From NCBI RefSeq assembly GCF_001375595.1, contig NZ_CVJQ01000001.1, positions 1,736,001 through 1,800,000 of the forward strand: DNA of 64,000 nt, read 5' to 3'. Made by a program: the position numbers and the translations under genes. The notes under the pieces were generated by a model. That model made no database searches. It was not told where the DNA came from and was given only the letters and a program-made list of their open reading frames with translations. Origin of the DNA: Phenylobacterium immobile (ATCC 35973). GTDB taxonomy: Bacteria; Pseudomonadota; Alphaproteobacteria; Caulobacterales; Caulobacteraceae. Of the stretch, positions 41,670-49,764 are shown piece after piece (position 1 is the stretch's first letter; each line of letters begins with the position of its first letter).

Positions 41670-44009
41670 CTAGTCCGCGAGCGCGGCCTTGGCGTCCTCG
41701 GCCGGGTGTTCGATGATCGGCGCGCCGGGTTCGGTCTCATCGCCCTCGATATCGAAGGCCAGCTTCCCGTCGCGCAGCACCACCTTCACGTGGCCGCCCT
41801 TGGTCAGCTTGCCGAACAGGATCTCGTCGGCCAGCGGCTTCTTGATGTTCTCCTGGATGACCCGGGCCAAAGGCCGGGCGCCATAGAGTTCGTCGAAGCC
41901 GTTCTTCGCCAACCAGTCGGCCGCTTCGTCGGTGGTTTCGATCGTCACGTGGCGGTCGGCGAGTTGCGCTTCCAGCTGCATGACGAACTTCAGCACCACT
42001 TGGCGGATGATTTCCGGCGTGAGGCCGGCGAAGGCCACGATCGCGTCCAGACGGTTGCGGAACTCCGGCGTGAAGACCCGCTTGATCGCCTCATCCGCCT
42101 CATCCGCATTCTTCCCCCGGCCGAAGCCGATCGAGTTGCGTTGAGCGTCCGACGCGCCGGCGTTGGTGGTCATGATGAGCACCACATTCCGGAAGTCGAT
42201 CTTCTTGCCGTTGGAGTCGGTCAGCTGGCCGTTGTCCATCACCTGCAGGAGGATGTTGTAGACGTCCGGGTGAGCCTTCTCGATTTCGTCCAGCAACACG
42301 ACCGCGTGCGGGTGTTGATCGACAGCGTCGGTTAGGAGTCCGCCCTGGTCGAAGCCGACATAGCCCGGAGGCGCCCCGATCAGGCGGCTCACCGTGTGGC
42401 GCTCCATGTACTCGCTCATGTCGAACCGCAGGAGTTCGATGCCGAGCGTGGAGGCCAGTTGGCGGGCCGTTTCGGTCTTGCCGGTGCCGGTAGGACCGGA
42501 GAACAGGTAGCAGCCGATCGGCTTGTTTGGATCGCGGAGACCCGCCCGGGCCATCTTCATGGCTGAGGACAGCTGGTCGATCGCATTGTCCTGGCCGTAG
42601 ACGGCGCGCTTCAGGTCGCTTTCCAGCTGCTTCAGGGCCTCCGTGTCGGTCTTGGACACCGACTTCGGCGGGATGCGGGCGATCTTGGAGACCACCGCTT
42701 CGATCTCCTTCACGCCGAGGATCTTCTTGCGGCGACCTTCCGGCAGCAGCATCTGGCTCGCGCCAGCCTCGTCGATGATGTCGATCGCCTTGTCCGGCAG
42801 CTTACGGTCGTTGATGTAACGCGCGGACAGCTCCACCGCCGACCGGATGGCGTCGTTGGTGTAGCGCAGCTTGTGGAAGTCCTCGTAGTAGGTCTTGAGG
42901 CCCTTCAGGATCTTTACCGTGTCTTCGATGGTCGGCTCGTTCACGTCGATCTTCTGGAAGCGACGCACCAGAGCGCGGTCCTTCTCGAAGTGCTGACGGA
43001 ACTCCTTGTAGGTCGTCGAACCCATGCAGCGGAGCGAGCCTGACGCCAGCGCCGGCTTCAGCAGGTTCGAGGCGTCCATGGCCCCGCCGCTGGTCGCGCC
43101 GGCGCCGATCACCGTGTGAATCTCGTCGATGAACAGCACCGCGTCCGGATGGTTCTCGAGTTCCTTCACCACCTGCTTGATGCGCTCTTCGAAGTCGCCG
43201 CGATAGCGGGTGCCGGCCAGCAGCGCGCCCATGTCGAGCGAGAAGATGGTCGAATTGGCCAGGACTTCAGGGACCTGCTTGTTGATGATCTTGCGAGCAA
43301 GACCTTCGGCGATCGCCGTCTTGCCAACGCCCGGGTCGCCTACCAGAAGCGGGTTGTTCTTGGTTCGGCGGCAGAGAATCTGGATGCAGCGTTCGACCTC
43401 GGCGTGACGGCCGATCAGGGGGTCGACCTTGCCCTGCTTGGCCTTCTCGTTGAGATCGACGCAGTAGGCCTCGAGAGCCTCGCCGCCGGTCTTCACCGGC
43501 GCCTTGTCTTCATCCTCGGGCGGAGCCGAAGAGGCGCCCTTGGTCTGCTTCGCCGAGGCCGACGAACCCGCTTTCTTGGCGATGCCGTGGGCGATGTAGT
43601 TCACGGCGTCATAGCGGGTCATGTCCTGCTCTTGCAGGAAGTAGGCCGCATGGCTCTCGCGCTCGGAGAAGATCGCCACGAGGACGTTGGCCCCGGTGAC
43701 TTCTTCGCGGCCCGAGGACTGCACGTGGATGACGGCGCGCTGAATGACGCGCTGGAAGCCGGCGGTCGGCTTGGCGTCCTCGCCATCGTCGACGACAAGC
43801 GAGCGCAGCTCGTTGTCCACATAGTTGGTGAGGGTGGTGCGCAGCGACGTAAGGTCGACGTCGCAGGCGCGCATCACTCCGGCGGCCTCCTCGTCGTCGA
43901 CCAGTGAGAGGAGCAGATGCTCCAAGGTCGCGTATTCGTGCTTACGCTGGTTGGCGTAGGCGACGGCGCGGTGAAGGGTCTCTTCGAGGTGGCGCGAGAA
44001 TGACGGCAG
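41670..44009 (-). CDS. clpA: ATP-dependent Clp protease ATP-binding subunit ClpA
   Basis: AAA+ unfoldase that feeds substrates to ClpP. The conserved protein begins [20 protein letters not shown]; the codon directly before it is CTG at 44009, with AGAAGGA upstream. This gives 779 residues, normal for ClpA. No ATG, GTG or TTG fits this position; an ATG at 44123 would lie inside clpS and add unrelated sequence. The two AAA modules have [12 protein letters not shown] and [12 protein letters not shown], with ALIDEIH-like [12 protein letters not shown]. The IGF-type loop for ClpP is near IGFGRGK. It follows clpS. Confidence 0.95.
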   Translation of the reverse strand: MPSFSRHLEETLHRAVAYANQRKHEYATLEHLLLSLVDDEEAAGVMRACDVDLTSLRTTLTNYVDNELRSLVVDDGEDAKPTAGFQRVIQRAVIHVQSSGREEVTGANVLVAIFSERESHAAYFLQEQDMTRYDAVNYIAHGIAKKAGSSASAKQTKGASSAPPEDEDKAPVKTGGEALEAYCVDLNEKAKQGKVDPLIGRHAEVERCIQILCRRTKNNPLLVGDPGVGKTAIAEGLARKIINKQVPEVLANSTIFSLDMGALLAGTRYRGDFEERIKQVVKELENHPDAVLFIDEIHTVIGAGATSGGAMDASNLLKPALASGSLRCMGSTTYKEFRQHFEKDRALVRRFQKIDVNEPTIEDTVKILKGLKTYYEDFHKLRYTNDAIRSAVELSARYINDRKLPDKAIDIIDEAGASQMLLPEGRRKKILGVKEIEAVVSKIARIPPKSVSKTDTEALKQLESDLKRAVYGQDNAIDQLSSAMKMARAGLRDPNKPIGCYLFSGPTGTGKTETARQLASTLGIELLRFDMSEYMERHTVSRLIGAPPGYVGFDQGGLLTDAVDQHPHAVVLLDEIEKAHPDVYNILLQVMDNGQLTDSNGKKIDFRNVVLIMTTNAGASDAQRNSIGFGRGKNADEADEAIKRVFTPEFRNRLDAIVAFAGLTPEIIRQVVLKFVMQLEAQLADRHVTIETTDEAADWLAKNGFDELYGARPLARVIQENIKKPLADEILFGKLTKGGHVKVVLRDGKLAFDIEGDETEPGAPIIEHPAEDAKAALAD

Positions 44010-44013
44010 GGTA

Positions 44014-44349
44014 CTAGTCCTTCTCCATGGTGCACTGAAGCGGATGCTGATGCCGCCGTGCAGTATCAACGACCTGGGCCACTTTTGTTTCCGCCACTTC
44101 GTATGTGAAGACCCCGCACACACCGATACCGTGTTGGTGGACGTGTAACATGATCTTCGTCGCTTCTTCGCGCGACTTGTTAAAATACTGCTCTAAAACG
44201 TACACCACGAATTCCATCGGTGTGTAGTCGTCGTTGAGTATAAGCACCCGGTACATCGAGGGCTTTTGAGTCTTCGGCTTGGTCTGCGTCACCACCGCCG
44301 AACGGACGCCGGCGCCGGAATCTGCATCACTGAGTTTGCGTTCGGCCAT
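44014..44349 (-). CDS. clpS: ATP-dependent Clp protease adaptor ClpS
   Basis: Adaptor that delivers N-degron substrates to ClpAP. The 111-residue product has [20 protein letters not shown] (about 33-52), then [20 protein letters not shown] and [20 protein letters not shown], which form the N-degron pocket and ClpA contact. The N-terminal tail needed for ClpA control is present. AGGAGACC lies before the ATG. Its stop is five bases before the clpA start. Confidence 0.96.
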   Translation of the reverse strand: MAERKLSDADSGAGVRSAVVTQTKPKTQKPSMYRVLILNDDYTPMEFVVYVLEQYFNKSREEATKIMLHVHQHGIGVCGVFTYEVAETKVAQVVDTARRHQHPLQCTMEKD

Positions 44350-44499
44350 TTAACCGGTCTCCTGGCGACGCGACCGCGACACCCACAGGAGATTAGATAT
44401 GGAAAACATCTCCGTTTGAAAGGGCGGAATCGTCACGCGTGGTGGATATCTCCGGTCAAGGCAGAGCCCAGGCGCCGCGCCAGGGCGCAGAAAACAGCC

Positions 44500-45774
44500 T
44501 CAATCATCTTCCGACGCTGCTTTTGCGCGCAGAATCCGTCCTGAGGTCACCGCGCCCGCGCCGAAGCGGTCTCGCAGCGAGTCGAGCGTTCGCTCGCTGG
44601 CCAGCGTCTTCTTCTCGGCGCCGGCGAAAAAATCTGCTTCCGCGGCATCCGCCGGCGCCAAATCAGAGAAGCCAGCGCCGATCAGACGCCAGGACCGGCC
44701 GTCCGCCTCGCGGGCCAGCAGTTCGCGCGCCACCGCGAACAGGGTGCGCGCAGTCTGAGTCGGCAGGGCCAGCGTCCGCCTGCGGGTGACGATACGGAAG
44801 TCGGTGGCGCGTAGCTTCAGGGTCACCACGCGGCCCGCTACGCCAGCGGCGCGGGCCTGGCGGGCGACGCGCTCGCAGAGCGGCGCAAGCTTATCCTCCA
44901 GGTCGGAGACCGCGCTCAGGTCGACGTTGAAAGTCGTCTCGGCGCTGATACCCTTGCGCGATTGATCGGGATCGACCGCGCGCGCGTCCTGGCCATGGGC
45001 GAGCCGGTGAAGCCGTAGCCCGCCAGAACCGAAGCGCTCGGCCAGTTCGCGGATATCCGTACGGGCGATATCGCCCACGGTGCGAAGACCCGCGCGCTCC
45101 AGACCCGCCACCATGGCCGGCCCCACGCCGGGCAGTACGCCGACCCTGAGGGGCGCCAGGAAACTCTGGGCTTCGGCGGCGCCAATGATGGAGAACCCGC
45201 GCGGCTTGTCGAAATCCGAAGCGACCTTGGCCAGGAACTTGTTGGGCGCAAGCCCGATGGAGACGGTGAGGCCCGTCTCGGCCTCGATGCGGGCCTGCAA
45301 CTTGGCGAGCGTCAGGGCCGGCGCCGCTCCATGTAGCCGCGCGGTGCCCGACAGGTCCATCCAGGCTTCGTCCAGCGACAGGTTCTGGACCAGAGGCGTC
45401 AGCTCCGCGGCCATGCCCAGGATCCTCTGGCTCTCGGCGCGGTACTTGGCGAAGTCCGGCTTGATGACCACGGCTTCCGGGCAAGCCTGAAGCGCCTTGA
45501 ACATCGGCATGGCCGAACGCACGCCTTTGATGCGGGCGATGTAACAACAGGTGGTGACGACGCCGCGCACCCCGCCGCCGACGATCACCGGCTTGTCGCG
45601 GAGCTCTGGCCGATCCCGCTTCTCGACCGAGGCGTAGAAGGCGTCGCAATCCATGTGGGCGATGGCGAGGGTGTCGAGCTCATCGTGGGCGACCAGGCGT
45701 GGCGACGCGCAGACCGGACAGCGTGCAGGCCGGTATTCGAACTTGGCGAAGCAGTCGCGGCAGAAGCTCTTCAT
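44500..45774 (-). CDS. dinB: Y-family DNA polymerase IV with N-terminal zinc-ribbon extension
   Basis: Error-prone translesion polymerase. The 424-residue product has the palm motif HMDCDAFYASVEKRDRPELR (about 40-59), VVTTCCYIARIKGVRSAMPM, the second carboxylates in LSLDEAWMDLSG and a C-terminal little-finger domain. The first 35 residues are additional: MKSFCRDCFAKFEYRPARCP with CxxC...CxxC (CRDC and CPVC), a likely zinc ribbon not found in E. coli DinB. No GTTC-N7-GTTC box was seen directly upstream. It is divergent from divK. Confidence 0.93.
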   Translation of the reverse strand: MKSFCRDCFAKFEYRPARCPVCASPRLVAHDELDTLAIAHMDCDAFYASVEKRDRPELRDKPVIVGGGVRGVVTTCCYIARIKGVRSAMPMFKALQACPEAVVIKPDFAKYRAESQRILGMAAELTPLVQNLSLDEAWMDLSGTARLHGAAPALTLAKLQARIEAETGLTVSIGLAPNKFLAKVASDFDKPRGFSIIGAAEAQSFLAPLRVGVLPGVGPAMVAGLERAGLRTVGDIARTDIRELAERFGSGGLRLHRLAHGQDARAVDPDQSRKGISAETTFNVDLSAVSDLEDKLAPLCERVARQARAAGVAGRVVTLKLRATDFRIVTRRRTLALPTQTARTLFAVARELLAREADGRSWRLIGAGFSDLAPADAAEADFFAGAEKKTLASERTLDSLRDRFGAGAVTSGRILRAKAASEDD

Positions 45775-45934
45775 CTCAGCGCCGGCGGATCACCCTGCGG
45801 ATATACCTGATTTGTTCCATCTCGTCCGCTCTTCAGCGCAGGGCCACTAACGAAGTTTAAGGGAAGGCCGTGGAATCAGTCTCGCTTCGCTGGCGGTCTT
45901 GCGCCTCTGGCCCCACGGGACTCGTGCGCCGCCA

Positions 45935-46312
45935 ATGGCCAAGACCATCCTCATCGTCGAGGATAACGAGCTCAACATGCAGCTCTTCAGCGACCTGGTC
46001 GAGGATGAAGGCTACGCCGTCCTCCAGGCCCGCGAAGGCGTGAGCGCCCTGGCGCTTGCCCGCGAGCATCGCCCCGACCTCATCGTCATGGACATCCACT
46101 TACCCGAGATCTCCGGTCTGGAAGTCACCAAATGGCTGAAGGACGACCCGGCGCTGGCCGGCATCCCAGTCTTCGCGGTGACGGCCTTCGCCATGAAGGG
46201 CGACGAGGAGCGCATTCGTGAGGGCGGAGCAGAGGCCTATATGGCCAAACCCGTCTCGATGGACCCGTTCCTCGCGACGATTCGGCGCTTGATCGGATCC
46301 GTCGGGGACTGA
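45935..46312 (+). CDS. divK: Single-domain response regulator DivK
   Basis: Cell-fate response regulator of Caulobacterales that links PleC/DivJ to CckA and CtrA. The 125-residue product is a receiver domain only, starting [20 protein letters not shown]. The acidic pocket is Glu9-Asp10, the phosphorylated residue is Asp53 in [16 protein letters not shown], and Lys105 is in [11 protein letters not shown]. Length and sequence match DivK. In Caulobacter pleD follows; here rpmG follows on the opposite strand. Confidence 0.93.
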   Translation: MAKTILIVEDNELNMQLFSDLVEDEGYAVLQAREGVSALALAREHRPDLIVMDIHLPEISGLEVTKWLKDDPALAGIPVFAVTAFAMKGDEERIREGGAEAYMAKPVSMDPFLATIRRLIGSVGD

Positions 46313-46316
46313 AAAT

Positions 46317-46345
46317 GAAAACGCCCGGCGGTGAGGCCGGGCGTC
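46317..46345 (-). terminator. Terminator between convergent divK and rpmG
   Basis: ACGCCCGGC...GCCGGGCGT around a short loop (46321-46344). The minus strand continues with TTTTCATTTTC, the better tail, so it ends rpmG; it could also end divK. Confidence 0.8.
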
Positions 46346-46372
46346 TCGAAATTTTCAAGCGGGAAGGCGATC

Positions 46373-46540
46373 CTACTTGATCTTGCCTTCCTTGAACTCG
46401 ACGTGTTTGCGCACGATCGGGTCGTACTTATTCATGACCAGCTTCTCGGTCTTGGTGCGGGCGTTCTTCTTCGTGACGTAGAAGAAGCCGGTGTCCGCCG
46501 AGGAGTTCATGCGGATCTTGATGGATGCGGGCTTCGCCAT
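46373..46540 (-). CDS. rpmG: 50S ribosomal protein L33
   Basis: Small ribosomal protein of 55 residues: [20 protein letters not shown], then [20 protein letters not shown], then [15 protein letters not shown]. This is the complete L33 family pattern. It lacks the two CxxC pairs of zinc-binding L33 variants, so it is the zinc-free form. The ATG is at 46540. Confidence 0.95.
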   Translation of the reverse strand: MAKPASIKIRMNSSADTGFFYVTKKNARTKTEKLVMNKYDPIVRKHVEFKEGKIK

Positions 46541-46659
46541 GGGCGGGTCCTTGGTGCGGGGCTGACAGGCGACGCCGTCGGCGGTGTTCTAAAGAGCGGC
46601 GGAAAATACGAATCTTCGCCGCGAAGTCAACCTATCTCCCTCGGCGCGCCGTCTGTCGA

Positions 46660-47358
46660 TCAGAGCGCCGAGATCATTCGCCTGGCGCCGACGAAGCGGA
46701 AGCTGGGACGCGGTCGACTTGAATCGTCGAGTCGGGCGATGGCTTCGGCCAGGATCAGCCGGGTAATGCCTGGCAGCGGCAGCGCGTCGGCTTCAGGGGG
46801 CGTGATCCAGGCGATCTCGTCCAGTTCGCCGCAGTCCGGTTGGCGATCCTGGCTCAGCAGCCGCGTAGCCTCCGCCATGAAGAACCAGGTATCGTAGCGG
46901 CGAGCGATGTCCGGCGGGGTGATGGCGCGCGCAAGAACCTCCAGCGCTGAGAGATCGGGCAGGGCGCCCTGGGCCAGGAAGGGCCGCCACGCGCCCGCGC
47001 CGGGGCGTGTTGGGGCGGGGGTCGCGATCAGAAGACCCGCCTCCTCGAAGGTTTCACGGATGGCGGCCAGGGCCAGGCCGCGGGCGCGGGCGGATTGGCC
47101 GTTGCGTTCGAATAGCGCGACGACGTCGGGTGCGAGTTCCGTTGCGGCCGGCGCACGATGGTCGCCGCGGTCCATGCGGCCGCCAGGGAAAACCCAGCGG
47201 TCAGGCATGAAAGCGTGGCCGCTGTGGCGGCGGCCCATCAGCACCCGCAGGCTGTCGGCGTCGCGCCGGATCAGGATCAGGCTCGCGGCCGCCTTGGGCC
47301 TTACCGTCTTGTCGCCTTGCGGAAGGGGTGGGCCGTCGCGTTTGGGACGAACCGCCAT
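46660..47358 (-). CDS. NUDIX hydrolase
   Basis: Hydrolase of nucleoside diphosphates linked to another group. The 232-residue product starts MAVRPKRDGPPLPQGDKTVR. A nudix box is present in ARGLALAAIRETFEEAGLLI (about 90-109, REXXEEXG core), and GHAFMPDRWVFPGGRMDRGD precedes it. The arrangement resembles the NUDT7/NUDT19-type CoA or acyl-CoA hydrolases; the substrate is inference. It starts two bases after the rnr stop and is probably in its operon. Confidence 0.9.
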   Translation of the reverse strand: MAVRPKRDGPPLPQGDKTVRPKAAASLILIRRDADSLRVLMGRRHSGHAFMPDRWVFPGGRMDRGDHRAPAATELAPDVVALFERNGQSARARGLALAAIRETFEEAGLLIATPAPTRPGAGAWRPFLAQGALPDLSALEVLARAITPPDIARRYDTWFFMAEATRLLSQDRQPDCGELDEIAWITPPEADALPLPGITRLILAEAIARLDDSSRPRPSFRFVGARRMISAL

Positions 47359-47360
47359 GT

Positions 47361-49703
47361 CTAGCGTTTCCCCTTGCGCCCGCCGGGCTTGCCGCCGCGC
47401 GCGCTGGGCTTGCGTGGCGCAGTCGAGCGGCCTGGGTCGCGGAATTCCGCGCGCGCACGCACACCGGGCCGCGGCCGCGCGGCGGTGGGATCGGGCGGCG
47501 CCGGCTCGCTCTGCATGTCGAACAGGAGGCCGCCGGTGATGGGGGTGGCTTCGACGAGGCGAACCTCGACGGGCATGCCGAGCGGCCAGCGTGCGCCGGA
47601 GCGTTCGCCGACCAGGGCGTGGCTGCGGTCGTCGTGGACGAAATACTCGCCGCCCAGGCGCGAGACCGGAACCAGGCCATCCGCGCCGGTTTCGTCCAGG
47701 CGCACGAACAGGCCGAAGCGGGTGACACCGGTGATCCTGCCGGCGAAGATCGCGCCGACGCGGTCGGACAGGAAGGCCGCCACATAACGGTCGGTGGCGT
47801 CTCGCTCAGCGGCCATGCCGCGGCGTTCGGCGTTGCTGATCTTCTCGGCGGTGTCCTTCAGCTTGCCGATCTCGGAGTCGGTCAGGCCATCATCGCCAAG
47901 GCCCAGCGCCCGGATCAGGCCGCGGTGTACGATGAGGTCGGCATAGCGGCGGATCGGTGAGGTGAAGTGGGCGTAGCGGCCGAGGTTCAGGCCAAAGTGA
48001 CCGATGTTGTCGTTGGAATAGACCGCCTGCATCTGGCTCCGCAGGACCACCTCATTGACGATGTCGGCGTGGGGCGTTTCGCGCGTCTGCTCCAGTAGTC
48101 GGTTGAAGCGATCGGTGCGCGGCGCCTCACCCTTGGTCCAGGGCACGCCGATGGTCTCAAGGAAGTCGGCCAGGGACTGGACCTTTTCCTGGCTGGGCGT
48201 GTCGTGGATCCGATAGATCAGCGGGGTCTTCTTGCCTTCGAGCTGTTCCGCCGCGGCGACATTCGCCTGGATCATCATCTCCTCGATCAGCCGGTGAGCT
48301 TCGAGGGATTTGCGCGGCATGATCGAGGCGACCTTGCCGTCCTCGCCGATGATGATGCGGCGCTCCAGGCTTTCGATGGCCAGGGGCGAGCGGGCCAGGC
48401 GGCCCTTCAGCATGCAATGATAAGCCTCCCAGAGGGGCTTCAGGATGGTCTCGAGGATTGGGCCGGTCTTATCGTCCGGCTCGCCGTCGATGGCCGCCTG
48501 GGCCTGTTCATAGGAGAGCTTGGCGGCAGAACGCATCAGGCCGCGGACGAAACGATGGCCGCGCTTGCGGCCATCGGCGCCAAAGACCATGCGCACGGCC
48601 ATACAGGCGCGGTTCTCGCCCTCGACGAGGGAGCACAGGCCGTTGGACAGGCGCTCGGGCAGCATGGGCTCGACCCGGTCGGGGAAATAGACGCTGTTGG
48701 CCTTCTCGCGCGCCTCGCGGTCCAGGGCGGTGTCGGCGCGGACGTAAGCCGCGACATCGGCGATGGCGACCCAGACGATCCAGCCGCCGGCGTTCCCCGG
48801 CTCTTCGTCGGCCTGCGCATAGACGGCGTCGTCATGGTCGCGGGCGTCGGAGGGGTCGATGGTGACGAAGGGTACGGCGCGCAGGTCTTCGCGCCCGGTA
48901 AGGGTGGGGGGTTGGGCGGCCTCGGCTTCGGCCTCGGCGGCGGCGGTGAAGCCGGTCGGCAGGTTGTGGGCGTGGATGGCGATGATCGAGGCGGCGCGAG
49001 GCTGGTCCTCGCGGCCGATCACCTCCAGGACCTTGCCACGCTTCGGTCCGAAGCGGCCCTCCGCGGCGGTCTCCTGGGCGACCACCAGGTCACCATCGCG
49101 CAGGTCGTAGGCGGAGGGGTCGGTGAGCAGCAGGCTGGTCTTGGAGCGGCGATCGACGGGCTCGACCCGAACCTCGCGGCGCGCTTTGCGAATCACGCCC
49201 AGCACCTTGTCGGCGCCGCCGCCGACGGTCTTGATCAGACGGGCGATCCAATCGCCGCTCTCGAGCTTCTCAAAACGCACCAGCAGCCGGTCGCCAACGC
49301 CCGGCGCAGGCCCCGTGTCGCGGCTTGAGGACGGCGCGAGCGGGACCAGCGGGGCGTCGTCACCCTTGGTGAGGCGGACGAGCAATTCACCATCAGCGTC
49401 GCGCTCGACGACATCGGCGACGCCGACCTCGGGCAGGGCGCCGGCCTCGGCGTAGCCGCGCCGGCCGCGCCGGCCCAGCGCGCCTTCGGTCTCCAGAGAT
49501 TGCAACATTTCGCGCAGGGCCCGGCGTTCGGCGCCCTTCAACCCAAAGGCCTGGGCGATGTCCGCCTTGGCGGCCTCGCCATTCTCACGAAGGTATTTAA
49601 GCAGGGTCTCGCGGTCGGGCAGCCCTTGGGGCGCGCGAGCCGCCGCCTTCTTGGCGGCGGCGGGGAAGCGACTCGACTTCGGCGTGCGGGGCGGTTTGGC
49701 CAT
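47361..49703 (-). CDS. rnr: Ribonuclease R
   Basis: Processive 3'-5' exoribonuclease that degrades structured RNA. The 780-residue product has an N-terminal helix-turn-helix (about 33-75), cold-shock domains, and the RNB catalytic domain starting near VPFVTIDPSDARDHDDAVYA with the metal-binding aspartates. A C-terminal S1 domain (GRITGVTRFGLFVRLDETGA) is followed by a basic Arg/Lys/Gly-rich tail. Order and length match RNase R. It is downstream of topA by 61 bases. Confidence 0.95.
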   Translation of the reverse strand: MAKPPRTPKSSRFPAAAKKAAARAPQGLPDRETLLKYLRENGEAAKADIAQAFGLKGAERRALREMLQSLETEGALGRRGRRGYAEAGALPEVGVADVVERDADGELLVRLTKGDDAPLVPLAPSSSRDTGPAPGVGDRLLVRFEKLESGDWIARLIKTVGGGADKVLGVIRKARREVRVEPVDRRSKTSLLLTDPSAYDLRDGDLVVAQETAAEGRFGPKRGKVLEVIGREDQPRAASIIAIHAHNLPTGFTAAAEAEAEAAQPPTLTGREDLRAVPFVTIDPSDARDHDDAVYAQADEEPGNAGGWIVWVAIADVAAYVRADTALDREAREKANSVYFPDRVEPMLPERLSNGLCSLVEGENRACMAVRMVFGADGRKRGHRFVRGLMRSAAKLSYEQAQAAIDGEPDDKTGPILETILKPLWEAYHCMLKGRLARSPLAIESLERRIIIGEDGKVASIMPRKSLEAHRLIEEMMIQANVAAAEQLEGKKTPLIYRIHDTPSQEKVQSLADFLETIGVPWTKGEAPRTDRFNRLLEQTRETPHADIVNEVVLRSQMQAVYSNDNIGHFGLNLGRYAHFTSPIRRYADLIVHRGLIRALGLGDDGLTDSEIGKLKDTAEKISNAERRGMAAERDATDRYVAAFLSDRVGAIFAGRITGVTRFGLFVRLDETGADGLVPVSRLGGEYFVHDDRSHALVGERSGARWPLGMPVEVRLVEATPITGGLLFDMQSEPAPPDPTAARPRPGVRARAEFRDPGRSTAPRKPSARGGKPGGRKGKR

Positions 49704-49764
49704 GAGGAAGCGTTAGCACTTTTTCCGTTGGGAGCCCTTCATCCCTGCGCGACGGGCAGGAGGG

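Noticed and set aside
44010..44123. Extended clpA start at an ATG within clpS
   Set aside because: It would add about 38 residues unlike any ClpA and overlap most of the clpS 3' half; the conserved N-terminus begins after the CTG.
45775..45934. LexA box before dinB
   Set aside because: The dinB-divK gap was read on both strands; no GTTC-N7-GTTC was found.
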